Below the pieces are notes generated by a model. It had not been told where the DNA came from and ran no database searches. It saw only the letters and a program-made list of their open reading frames with translations. From Branchiostoma lanceolatum (Eukaryota > Chordata > Leptocardii > Amphioxiformes > Branchiostomatidae): 64,000 nt of DNA. The stretch's first letter is position 1, and each line of letters starts with the position of its first letter. Below are positions 38,030 to 52,585 of the stretch, piece by piece. The translations under genes were made by a program, and so were the position numbers. The stretch lies in contig NC_089736.1 of NCBI RefSeq assembly GCF_035083965.1, positions 2,152,501-2,216,500 on the forward strand. The letters are read 5' to 3'.

Positions 38030-39233
38030 TTTATGCTGAATTGTGAAGGCCAGGAGTCACTTTATGAATGAATGAAATTTAAAAGAATCTCTGTTAACAA
38101 TATTAGAAAGCTAATCTATCCTATATACTGCAAGTTGTAACTAATAACCTTTGTATCACAATATACTGTCATATACAGATGATACAGTCTTGTTTTTGTA
38201 ATCAGGTATATCTTGAAAAGAATTAGGCGGACATAGAGTTGGGTATAATAACAGCATCATATAAGTCTGTTGCCTTCTAGATCAGAATCTTTCTCAAAAG
38301 AGGACCAAATGTGTATCTTGACAGGTGATAATCCCTGCATTGTAAACATATCACAGTACATAAGACACTGCAGAATGTTAGATAGTCCACCCCACCAGTT
38401 CTGGACAAACCGGACAAAAGTTTTCCCTTTTCTATGCTCAATTTATTTGTGATTCCCAATTCTTAAATTTGTGATTACTGCTTTCAAGACTTATTTAAAA
38501 CTTCAAAAATCAAAATGTTTGAAAATTATGTTATTTACATGTATTCCACCTTGACGTTGCGAGAGGTACTAATCAATGATATAAGGTCTAGGGCAATGTT
38601 ACATTTCTCCTACCTGGCAAGCAATAAACAGGATTATGAATACAGTTGTGTGTACGGCATTTTCCCTTGCGTTTCCATGATGTATTACCATGTAAACGCG
38701 TATGATCATGGATACGTGCGCTTTTCCGACAAAGCAAACATTGATGGAGTCTGTTTAAGATATGACGAATCACTGCTAATTGTCCGTGGGGTAAGAACTG
38801 GACATTGAACGTACGTGACGGTTTGTTTAACTGATCGACAAACGTCTGGTTCATTGCCAGTAGGTGCGTCCCTTACTTGTTTGTCTACTGCATTCCTGAC
38901 TTTAAAATGCTGCAGTGTTCAGGTGGTCCGTGGGAGAAGGACCGAGCATTGGACGGTCGGTTTGTTTTAACCGATAGACAGGTAGTTTTACTTTAACAGT
39001 TTCTCCTGATTAGGGGAGGGCTAGACTAGTCTAAAGGTGTGTAAAACGGATTTGCGGACATTGAACAGCCCAGTTTGTTTGAACTGAATAGACGGACATG
39101 TTTACTTTTGCCGGTTCAGGGGGTAGTAGAGAGGTGCACAGAGCGGCCGTGCGCATGACCACTTCGTGACTGATCACAATGGAGTCCATAGATCACGGTA
39201 TCTAACTGGGTCATCCACTGCATTCGTGAGAAA
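38030..39233. other. 3' flank of P450 A and upstream region of fragment B
   Basis: 38040-38720 is paralogous to the 3' flank of P450 C (45160-46000) and includes a shared AATAAA (38623-38628), a candidate polyadenylation signal. 39110-39165 (GTGCACA...GCCGTGCGCATGA) matches DNA upstream of P450 D (46150-46185). The last 50 bases before 39234 match the leader of A. No other gene is present. Confidence 0.6.
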
Positions 39234-39565
39234 ATGGCCGGTGCTGTCCAGTGGATAGCCGAGACCTTCCAGGAGATATTGCAGCTCTCTGGGCTAACTC
39301 TGCAGACGTCTCTTGTCCTCTGTGCGACTTTCCTCTTCGCATATGTCATCTTCAAGCGTCCCCGAAACCTGCCTCCCTACCCGGCAGGACGTGTGCCTGT
39401 TCTCGGGCACCTCCTCGCCTTGGGCCGAGCGCCTCACCGCAAGCTGACGGCTTGGAGGCGGCAGTACGGGGACGTCTTCACCGTCAGGATGGGGATGAAA
39501 GATGTGGTGGTTCTGAACGGCTACACTGCCGTCAAGGACGCGCTCGTGGACAGGTCCGAGCTGTT
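39234..39565 (+). pseudogene. Solo, truncated P450 first exon (fragment B)
   Basis: The ATG and about 110 codons match exon 1 of the neighbouring P450 genes, including the membrane anchor, LPPYP hinge and [14 protein letters not shown]. Similarity stops abruptly inside the codons for FAS, and the frame ends five codons later (WEGF stop). The last 50 bp of the exon and its donor are missing, and no exons 2-7 follow before P450 C. It cannot make a P450. The intact reading frame and near-identity to its neighbours suggest recent origin or gene conversion. Confidence 0.9.
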
Positions 39566-40140
39566 GTGGGAGGGATTTTAATGTAACCCAGCTGACATAT
39601 TTATACACAGAAGGACCCTACACCCTACAAGGATACAAAAAAATATATACATATATGCGTGGGTGGCGTGGAGCAATAATAAGTTCTAGAGTCTTGTTGT
39701 CCTCAGTGGTTTTGGAGTGTTGCATGTGTGTCTCAAAGTACGTCCAGTTCCGTCCTGATTTCCCCTATTTGAACATGTCAAAACCCCGGGTAGCTGTGTC
39801 AACAGAAGCGGAGGTCACCTGTTGGTCAGTACTGATAAGGCGGGTAGTCTAGTGTAGTGTAGCTACATAACAAACCTACAGGCTTACTCAGTGTTAACGC
39901 ATTAATGCGTTTGGTTCATTTGCATGTCATTCTTCATTTGGCCTAATTGGAAGTGCAAGGCCTGCTACTCACCGAAACTTTCACACGAACAGAACAGACT
40001 AAAAAATGTCCACATCCACCCTGAAGAGAAAGTGTAGAATGTCTGAAATGCAAATATGTCCATGTTATCAACCTGTGCCTGGCTAACAATCGAGATATAC
40101 CAGCGAATGTATCCTAATTAAATACAGTGGCATTTCCAAC
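39566..40140. other. Spacer between fragment B and P450 C
   Basis: No P450 exon remnants seen. 39895-40080 resembles DNA upstream of gene A near 33790-33930 (CATTAATGCGTT, CAGACTAAAAAA and CACCCTGA blocks), marking the start of the duplicated segment. Confidence 0.5.
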
Positions 40141-40149
40141 GTTTTCATC

Positions 40150-40403
40150 ATGTATGGCGTTTCTTCAGATAATTCATTCAACCTTGTTAGGGCTGATGAT
40201 GATATCTGGTCTACTAAAAGTCAGGCCTCGCTTGGCTTCCTATACACCTGACCATTTCGTGGATGAACATTGTAAACAACGGATGAACATTGTAAACAAT
40301 GGATGAACATTGTAAACAATGGATGAACATTGTAAACAATGGGGGTCGTGAGTCACATTATTCCCGGCCATCTCACTGTTTTGCTCACTGCATTTGGGAG
40401 AAT
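40150..40403 (+). promoter_or_regulatory. Upstream region of P450 C with a 20-bp x 4 repeat
   Basis: Conserved with the region upstream of gene A. Within it, 40258-40341 carries GGATGAACATTGTAAACAAY in four tandem copies, where A has a single diverged copy (GGATGAACAATACAAACAAT). The expansion lies about 60-140 bp before the ATG. Confidence 0.55.
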
Positions 40404-43400
40404 ATGGCCGATACTGTCCAGTGGATAGCTGAGTCCGTCCGGGAGATTTTACAAATCTCTGGGCTGACTCTGCAGATGTTTCTTGTCTTCTGTGCGACTT
40501 TCCTCGTCGCATATGTCATCTTCAAGCGTTCCCGAAACCTGCCTCCTTACCCGGCAGGATGTGTGCCTGTTCTCGGGCACCTCCGCGCCTTGGGCCGAGC
40601 GCCTCACCTCAAGCTGGCGGCGTGGAGGCGGCAGTACGGGGACGTCTTCACCGTCAGGATGGGGATGGAAGATGTGGTGGTTCTGAACGGCTACACTGCC
40701 GTGAAGGACGCGCTCGTGGACAGGTCCGATCTGTTCGCGTCCACAACGTCAAACTACCTTCTTGATGCGATAACTGGTTCCGGAAAAGGTAAACTTCTAT
40801 TTACTTTAAGCTTTCTTGACAAACGTCGTACGACTTGCAATAGAAAAGTAGGACAGTCATTGACGCGTTGTCAGCTGTCCTGTGTCAAAGAGACCTTGTC
40901 GTCAGTTGGGTCTATCTTAGCGTTGCTGAAAATCGTACGTCATATGTAACTACAGTGTGATCTTTACTTTGTCACTGAATTGCGTCAACATTGCTGTCTA
41001 TGATATCATCTCCGTGTCAAAATTACGTACGTAAAAAAACTCACGTTTTTGGGTCAATACGTTACGTATTCCAGGCCATACGTCACGTACTGCATCACGT
41101 ATGTTTGCCATACGTCACGTACTAAACGTGACGTACATATGGTCTCCCCCTCCTAGTCAGTATGTCTTATAATAGATACAAAACGTGATATATGTATTAT
41201 GAAATTACATGTTCTTCGATTGTTCCTGCGGACATACTTGCTGCACGTTGGGGGCCCGGGTTCAGACAGAGGAAGAGGTTTGCCACCACCGCCCTCAGGA
41301 ACCTGGGCATGAAGGTTGGACGTGGGAGCATTGAAGAGAAGATCCGAGAGGAAGTGGACTGTCTACGCTACAGGGTAAGATCAGTCGATCCGCAGGTCAC
41401 CGTAGAACGCTTTCTTTTCTTTTCTACGACGTCTGCCGGGTTACGATTTGACCCCGTTGCATGGGTGTGAACAACCGCCCGTCGTGCAGCAAAAAGACCT
41501 CATACCTAAATAATGTTTTCAAATCTACAGGATTTTCCGAGTACATGTACAACCATGTACATATTTCTTGCTTTTCAAAATCACAGCGAACGCCTTTCGA
41601 AACATTAGCAATTTTTGTCAGTTTTTTGTACTTGTCTTTTTTACCGTTCACTTGGATCCATTTAGCTATATCTATAGCGTGATAGTCCATTTCTTCACCT
41701 TTAAATGGATACCAAAGTCCCATGGTTAATTTCTTAGGAAACACTTTTGCCCCGAAATTAACTGCGACAATGTCGACTTCACAGTGGCGAAATCTGTGCC
41801 ATAAAGCCCCCGTCACAAATAAGAGCTTCAGCTCGGCCGACGTGTTGGCGAGCTTCAAATGTGCATTTTCGGCTGAAGTACGGCCGACGTCATGTCGATT
41901 ACGCGGGCTTCGGGCAATTTTTAGAAATCACAGTTGGTCCAAATATTGGCCTTTTACCAGGTTAGTCGATGCTGACTTCGTCCATGTCCAAGAGATGGTA
42001 CCATCTCATGGGGGATTTGTAGTTTTTAGTGTTCGACGGACGTCGCCCGAGATTTTCATTGGAAAATACGGTCGACGCTCGGGCGATTTTGAAATTCGGC
42101 GAGCTTCGGGCGATCTAGAAAGTCGGCCGACGCTCGCATGAATTGTGACGCCGGCTTAAGCAACAGAAACAGACGTGACTCCTTGTGATTTGCAGGCAAG
42201 CTGTTACATTTTGAGCGGCATATCCTGAATCTAATATCATCACACGATCAGCTGTAATACATATATATGGCCTTAGCTATCGCGCGCAGTGTTGTTCGTG
42301 ACATATCGTAGTCGCATTTATTCAGACAAAGGTTATTGGCGTACTGTACGTGTTTTTGAAAGAGTCACAAACATCGAAGCATGGCGGCGACCTCGCCTGA
42401 CCCCCGCGGAGGAAAAAAAGAACGTACTGTCTGGGTTCGAGAGTAGTTCAAGGCAGAAATTTCACCACATTTGTCACAGTTATTTTCGGGGCAAAACTGT
42501 TTCCTACGAAATTAACCTGTTGACTTTGGTATCAATTAAAAAGTGAAGAAATGGACTATCATGCAATGTAATTAGCTAATTGGATCTAGGTGTACTGTAA
42601 ACAAGACAAGCACAAATAAATTGTGGGCCACAGCGTTCGTTTTCAATTTGCAATGGACGAAATATCGAAATGGTTGTACTTGGTAAATCCTGTAGATATG
42701 AAAAAGTATAGATATGGTGTAGGTATCAGGTCTTTTTGTTGCACCACAGGTAGTTGTTTACACCCATGCAACAGGGTCCAACCCAGGTCCGGCCGTGTCG
42801 ACCCGGCGAACGCCGTCTTAGAGATCTCTGCGCACAACCGATGCGAATAGAGCTCTAGCTCTGCAGTTCGAATGAGATGAAACGAACTAAATTAATGGTG
42901 GACCATGTAGGAACCTGAGTTTTTCAGCTGGAACGTCTGATGTAGCTATAGGATTATTGGTGTGATAGCGTTGAAGGCATTCTCATGGTTAATATGTCAA
43001 TAAATTTTACGATAAATCATAGGTTTTTCCCTCCTGACCATTGTTTCTTAATGTATTGTTAGATGTAGTTTGTGATGATATTTGTTCAATCGAATCTATG
43101 TTGTTTTTATGATTCCTATTGGAATTGAAAGGAAAATGGCGATGTTATGCAGTCTACTAACTTAATATAAGGTCATGATACGTCCGACCAACATCTTTTT
43201 GAACTGTTTCCATCGGAACAAACTCATCATTTTGTCGAAAACAAATTGTATTCAGGTGGCAGAAAACAACGGACAGCCCTTTGACATCGCCCATGACGTC
43301 AAAGTTACGGTGGCAAACGTCATCTGCTCCATGGTGTTCGGGAAGCGCTACGACTACGAGGACGAAACGTTCCGAGAGCTCTCGAAGGCTCTTGTCACTG

Positions 43401-45143
43401 TAGCACATGAACTCGGAACTGGGCAGATCATCAGCGTTTTCCCCCTGCTACGGGTTGTTCCTGTCGGTAGGTAGAACTGCCCTTTCCTTTTTCTATAGAT
43501 TGGTAGGTCGTAGAAATATGATTTTATGATAAACAACCTTAGTGGAATTTACCTACTAGGCAACGTAACGTTTCGGTAACTTCTCAGCCAGCCTTACTCG
43601 AGTCACGTTGATACATGTACAGCATCTTTGGAACAACGCCGACATGTGGCAAAGAGTGGAAGGGTCCATTCAGGCGACGAGGAAGGTTGCTGACGAGTTA
43701 CCCAAGCATTTATAGCTGTTTTATCACAACCAAAAACTTTGTATTCATGTGTAATCATTTATATGTATATTTCTTAGTGAATAGAGCCAGCACCAATGTA
43801 CTGGAGGCGTTCTACAAGGGCCGAAATGTGATAAGCGGGGAGATATCTCGCCATCGGGAACACCTGGACCGCGAGAACCCGCGAGACTTCCTCGACTTCT
43901 GCCTGCTGGAGCTTGAACAGCAGGAAAAGGTGGACGGTCTGACGGAAGAGAACGTCTTGTACATGGCCCTGGATCTTTTAGCCGCAGGAACGGACACAAC
44001 CGCCAACACACTGCTGTGGAGTCTTCTCTACATGACTTTGAACCCCGACATCCAAGATAAGGTACTGTACTTCTTAGCGGTTTTGCTCTTCTTCCAAACG
44101 TTTCAGTGTTAGCCTCTGGATCGGATGGATGGACAAAGATCGCAATATATTCTGAGCTTCTCCTGTGACTTTTAAGAAGTCTTAAGGTGTTTTCACATTA
44201 TTAATTGTTGCGACGGTGCAATTTTTTTCAAACAGGTACAAGAGGAGCTTGGTGCCGTTGTTGGTGAGAGTCTGCCCACCCTGTCCCACCGTGCCCAGCT
44301 GCCCTACGTGAATGCCTGTCTACTGGAGGTCATGAGGATCCGTCCGGTTTTACCTTTCCAACCTCACGCCACCACGCAGGAGGTCAAAGTGCAGGGACAT
44401 GACATTCCTAAGGGAACCCAGGTAAGACTAGTTACACATAATAACATTACAAAACCTTTCGTTACCGTAAATTGCAGAATGATCCCTCCATCTACAGGTA
44501 GACACATGAGTTAGTCTTAAGTTTGTGCTCGAATGACCTCTATTCAGGTCGAAGTGAACATCTGCTTGAAGTTTATCCATAAAAATGCTCCTTGTTCCGC
44601 GAAATTATGTTTGTGACCTCATTTTGACCTCTTTGATTGTCCCAGGTGCTGATGAATCTGTACTCCCTCCACACGGACCCCGCCTACTGGCCTGATCCGG
44701 ACCGGTTTGACCCCGAAAGGTTTCTGGACGCGGAAGGAAACGTCATCAACAAGCCTGAGTCTTTTATGCCTTTTGGAGGAGGTAAGCCTTTATAGGTATA
44801 TCGCCATCTGGCCACAGTAATCACTACACATTTTCCATCCATCACCTCTTGGAGGAGGTGAGTATCAGGATTAGAGATGTTACTATCGCACGTATTTCAC
44901 CACAGTAATGATTAAATACTTTCTATTTCTATTGTCTTTATTACCCGGGCATTCTTTAATCCAGGCCGACGCAGGTGTCTTGGTGAGCAGCTGGCCAGGA
45001 TGGAACTTTTCCTGTCCTTCTCGACCCTGCTGCAGTCCTTCACCTTCAAGACGCCAGAGGGCGCTCCACCTCCATGCACTGACGGCGTTTTTGGCCTCAC
45101 GTTGGCCCCGCATCCGTTCCAACTCTGTGCGATACCGCGTTAG
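40404..45143 (+). CDS. Cytochrome P450, CYP2 family-like (copy C), possible splice defect
   Basis: Exons: 40404-40788, 41232-41374, 43256-43466, 43778-44061, 44236-44421, 44646-44781 and 44965-45143. Lengths match A exactly, and the predicted protein has 507 residues. Motifs are LPPYP, I-helix AGTDTT, ExxR (EVMR), PERF and FGGGRRRCLGE with Cys453. Exon 2 is intact, but the base pair before it is GG (CCTGCGG|ACATA) where A has AG (GCTGTAG|ACATC). There is no AG in the 25 bases upstream, so normal splicing of exon 2 should fail. The coding frame is otherwise clean, so this is a very recent defect, an allele, a sequence error or a non-canonical junction. Intron 2 holds a 1.36-kb foldback transposon. 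Intron 6 contains a second copy of the exon 6 end. Confidence 0.8.
41025..41140. repeat. Cluster of ACGTCACGTA palindrome-like motifs
   Basis: Within 115 bp of intron 1 of copy C, TACGTA, TACGTCACGTA (twice), TACGTATT and ACGTGACGTA recur. The core is a CRE/bZIP-like half site (TACGTCA), but it may equally be decayed repeat sequence. Confidence 0.5.
41434..42792. mobile_element. Foldback transposon in intron 2 of P450 C
   Basis: Long inverted arms, about 41434-41800 and 42455-42792, align over roughly 340 bp. Matching points are GTTGCATGGGTGT / ACACCCATGCAAC, AAAAAGACCT, GATAGTCCATTTCTTCAC and TTTTGCCCCGAAA. The interior is split by another MITE (41804-42157). Past that, an ATGGCGGCGACC start gives a short peptide ending KKERTVWVRE before a stop, perhaps a transposase remnant. 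Superfamily undetermined. Confidence 0.8.
41804..42157 (+). mobile_element. MITE, CCGTCACAA termini, nested in the foldback element
   Basis: About 354 bp with imperfect inverted ends (AAGCCCCCGTCACAA and TTGTGACGCCGGCTT), CGGCCGACG subterminal motifs on both sides and a central ATGGTACCATC palindrome. Truncated relatives lie at 34634-34886 and 52278-52490. Being inside the foldback, it inserted later. Confidence 0.8.
44845..44964 (+). repeat. Duplicated exon 6 end and intron 6 in P450 C
   Basis: CCTCTTGGAGGAGGTGAGTA and the DNA to the exon 7 acceptor match the exon 6/intron 6 junction of gene A (37733-37850) almost base for base. The real exon 6 of C already ended 60 bp upstream (44781). It looks like a conversion tract or unequal exchange that left a second donor in the intron. 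Confidence 0.8.
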
Positions 45144-46212
45144 TTTATGCTGAATTTTGAAGGCCAGGAGCCACTTGATGAATGAATGAATGAAATTTAA
45201 GATAAACTCTGTTTAAACAATGTTAAACGCCTCATCTATCCTATATACTTCAAGAGGTAAGTAATAACCTTTGTCAACGCAAGTATTGCAATATATTGTC
45301 ATATACAGATGATATAGTCTCGTTTTTGTAATCATTTATATCTTGAAAAGAATCAAGCGGACATAGAGTTGGGTATAATAACAGCATCATATAAGTCTGT
45401 TGCCTCCTAGACCAGAATCTTTCTCAAAACAGGATCAAATGTGTATCTTGACATGTGATAATTCCTACATTGTATACATGGAACAGTACATAAGATACTG
45501 GCCAAGTGTTAGATAGCCCAGCCCCCAACAGTTCTGGATAAACCAGACGAACCCTTTGATCAACAGATTTTTCCTTTTACTATGCTCAATTTATCTCTGA
45601 CTTCCAATTCTTAGCGTTGTGATTACCTCTTTCAAGTCTTGTGTAAAAGCTTAGAAAATCAAAGTGTTATTTACATGTCTTCCACCTTTAAGTTGCGAGA
45701 AGAACTAAGGTCTAAAACTAAGGCAATGTTACATTTCTCCTACCTGGCAAGCAATAAACAGGATTATGAATACAGTTGTGAACGCGGCATTTTCCTACTC
45801 TCCAAGCAGAGGAGTGGGTCCGGCAGGTTTTTGACGTGTTTTTAGGCGTTTTTGTCGGGCTTTCTACTTTGTCATGTTCTACAAAAAAAACATAACACCT
45901 CAAAAACCTGCCGGACCAACTCCTCTGCTTGGAGAGTAGCATTTTCCCTTGCGTATTAATCATGTATTACCATGTAAACCCGTATGATCATGGGTACGTG
46001 CGCTTTTCAGGCAAAGCAAACATTGATGGAGTCTGTTTAAGATATGACTAATCACTGCTGATTGTCCGTGGGGGTAAGGACCGGACATTGGACGCCCAGT
46101 TTGCTTTAACTGAATGGACGGACAGGTTTACTTTTGCCGGTTCAGGGGTTAGGGGAAAGGTGCACATAACAGCCGTGCGCATGAGGATTTAAAGACAGAA
46201 TTTTAGACAAGA
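45144..46212. other. 3' flank of P450 C and upstream region of P450 D
   Basis: Paralogous to 38040-39165. It has the same AATAAA at 45753-45758. The shared flank is interrupted by the MITE at 45796. The final 60 bases (GCCGTGCGCATGAGG then TTTAAAGACAG) form the putative core upstream region of D. Confidence 0.6.
45796..45938. mobile_element. Hairpin MITE, TACTCTCCAAGCAGAGG termini, 9-bp TSD with empty site
   Basis: A 143-bp foldback with ends TACTCTCCAAGCAGAGGAGT and complement. GCATTTTCC is duplicated on both sides (45787-45795, 45939-45947). The paralogous flank of gene A has the unoccupied site with a single GCATTTTCC at 38657-38665. The insertion therefore postdates the A/C duplication. 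Confidence 0.95.
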
Positions 46213-50850
<4,638 letters not shown>

Positions 50851-51359
50851 ATTATGTTGAATTGATTGTGAAGGCCAGGAATCAATTAATGAACAAGGCA
50901 CAACAATGCATGGAGACAGCTTCTTTGTAATGACTTGAGAAGATTAATCTATTTTATATACTACAAGCATTAGTAACACCAGTAACCTTTGTCATTGTCA
51001 AGGGAAGCATCATACTAAATTGTCATATCCAGGTGCAAATCCAGATGCTTAAGTCTCGTTTTTGGAATCAGTTACATTTTTACGAAAATGGGTGGATATA
51101 GGAGTTAGGCATCGTAACAGTGCATTTTGAACCTCTTTTATTCATGAGAAGCTGTAGGCCGCTTTTATTGAGGTCATGGGGGACGAGGTTAGGGTCAGGC
51201 AAATTATATAACAAAGCTACAGTTTACATGATTTAAAGTCCTAATAAATCTGCAGCATATTATTACACATATTATTGCTATTTTTTATTGGTCAGAAATC
51301 ACCCGCAATGGCAGCCTTTCTAGCGCTGAATTGATGCAGGGTTTACAGGTTTCACATAA
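50851..51359. other. 3' flank of P450 D
   Basis: 50935-51085 resembles the 3' flanks of A, C and E (ATCTATTTTATATACTACAAG, CTTTGTCATTG and CGTTTTTGGAATCAG blocks). AATAAA at 51243 is a candidate polyadenylation signal. No other gene. Confidence 0.5.
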
Positions 51360-51633
51360 TACACAACATATACATATACATGTACATATCTTATCCACAC
51401 TTGCATTATGTGGAATTGTCGCAAGGGTCTTGGCGGCTGCCATTCGGCGCCACCAGGTGACCTCAATACGACCTTCCCCAACCGAAGTCAGGTACCCATT
51501 TACACCTGGGTGGAGTAAGGAATTCGAAAGTCGTGTAAAGTGCCTTTCCCAAGGGCACAAGATCGGTGACATGACAGGATTCGAACTCGGGACCTCTTGG
51601 TTCTGAGCCGAACGCTCTGCCGTTGAGCCACTT
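51360..51633 (-). mobile_element. tRNA-derived SINE
   Basis: On the minus strand the head reads GTGGCTCAACGGCAGAGC (A-box-like TGGCTCAACGG) and then CCGAGTTCGAATCCTG (B-box-like GTTCGAATCC), the internal polymerase III promoter of a tRNA. The tRNA part lacks a proper acceptor stem and runs into about 200 bp of tRNA-unrelated body (GGGAAAGGCACTTTACACGA, CCACCCAGGTGTAAATGGGT). This is the classic SINE layout rather than a functional tRNA gene. The tail is poorly defined. Confidence 0.75.
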
Positions 51634-51662
51634 ATTATTACACATACATGGTACGAAATACA

Positions 51663-51977
51663 TAAGAATGACAGCTGGCATATCAGGGTTCGTGTCCGTT
51701 CGTTTTGGTAATTTCTGACTTCTGTTACTTTAATTAAGAGTCTCGTGTAGGAAGCCATGGCTATTATCAGAGCTAGTCTCTACCAGACTTACTACGCCGG
51801 CTATAGAGAGAATATTTACATAAGGATGACAGATGGCATATGGTTCGTGTCCGTTCGTTTTGGTGATTTCTGATTTCTGTTATTTTAATTAAGAGTCTCT
51901 TGTAGGAAGCCATGGTTATTATCAGAGCTAGTCTCTACCAGACTAACTACGACGGCTATAGAGAGAATATTTGCCAG
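51663..51977. repeat. Tandem duplication, 158-bp unit x 2
   Basis: TAAGAATGACAGCTGGCATA and TAAGGATGACAGATGGCATA begin two copies at 51663 and 51821. Both continue through TTCGTGTCCGTTCGTTTTGG, TAATTAAGAGTCTC and CTAGTCTCTACCAGACTNAC to GGCTATAGAGAGAATATTT. The last block also occurs at 14238. Confidence 0.9.
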
Positions 51978-52277
51978 GGTTTTATTTGCAGGCTCCGGGC
52001 GAAATGTGACCTTCACCGTGGGCTGACTCTACTGGCTAATTATTCCTTTATCTGCCGATCCATACGCCCGTAGGAGGGCCTGGTGGATGGTAGGTTATAG
52101 CCGCATGTGTGTTAGGTGGTAGACTGTCCCAGACATCGGGTCCACGGTAGCCTGTGGATCTTCTAAAGCTCTCTCGCTGAGGGACGTTTTGGGGTCGGAC
52201 CAGTTGCTTGTGTTCCGTCGGGTTGTCCTTGTACTTTGGACTCTGCAGTAGATCTAGACAAAGTTATGGCGCATGTT

Positions 52278-52490
52278 ATGTAGGGTTTGTAGTCGATTGT
52301 AATTTCGTCCGTGTCCAAGAGATGGTACCGTCTTATGGGGGGGGGGGGGAATTTATGATTAAAGTGTTCGACGGACGTCGCCCGAGTCCCGTCCAATATG
52401 TGACGGGGCAGATTTTCGGAGAAAAATACGGAATGATGTGCGATTTTGAAATTTGGCGAGCTCCTGTCGATCTACACATTTGGCCGGCTG
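52278..52490 (+). mobile_element. Truncated MITE, CGTCACAA family, upstream of P450 E
   Basis: Matches the central and right part of 41804-42157 (GTCCAAGAGATGGTACC, GTTCGACGGACGTCGCCCGA, TTTTGAAATTTGGCGAGCT). The right terminus is eroded. It ends about 95 bp before the ATG of P450 E. Confidence 0.75.
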
Positions 52491-52585
52491 CCAGGTTACA
52501 GCGTGTCAACGAATCCAGGTCATAGTTCATGGCCGGCGCAAAGGTGAGTCCTTGGCCTGTTTGTTTACTGCATTTCTGACTTAAG

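Noticed and set aside
39234-39565. Fragment B as an alternative first exon of P450 C
   Set aside because: It lacks the final 50 bp of the exon and any donor, and C has its own complete exon 1.
41424-41858. 144-codon minus-strand frame in P450 C intron 2
   Set aside because: It spans the arm of a foldback element and the end of a nested MITE; no family resemblance.
51568-51633. Functional tRNA gene
   Set aside because: A- and B-box-like motifs are present, but acceptor-stem pairing is poor and the sequence continues into a SINE body.
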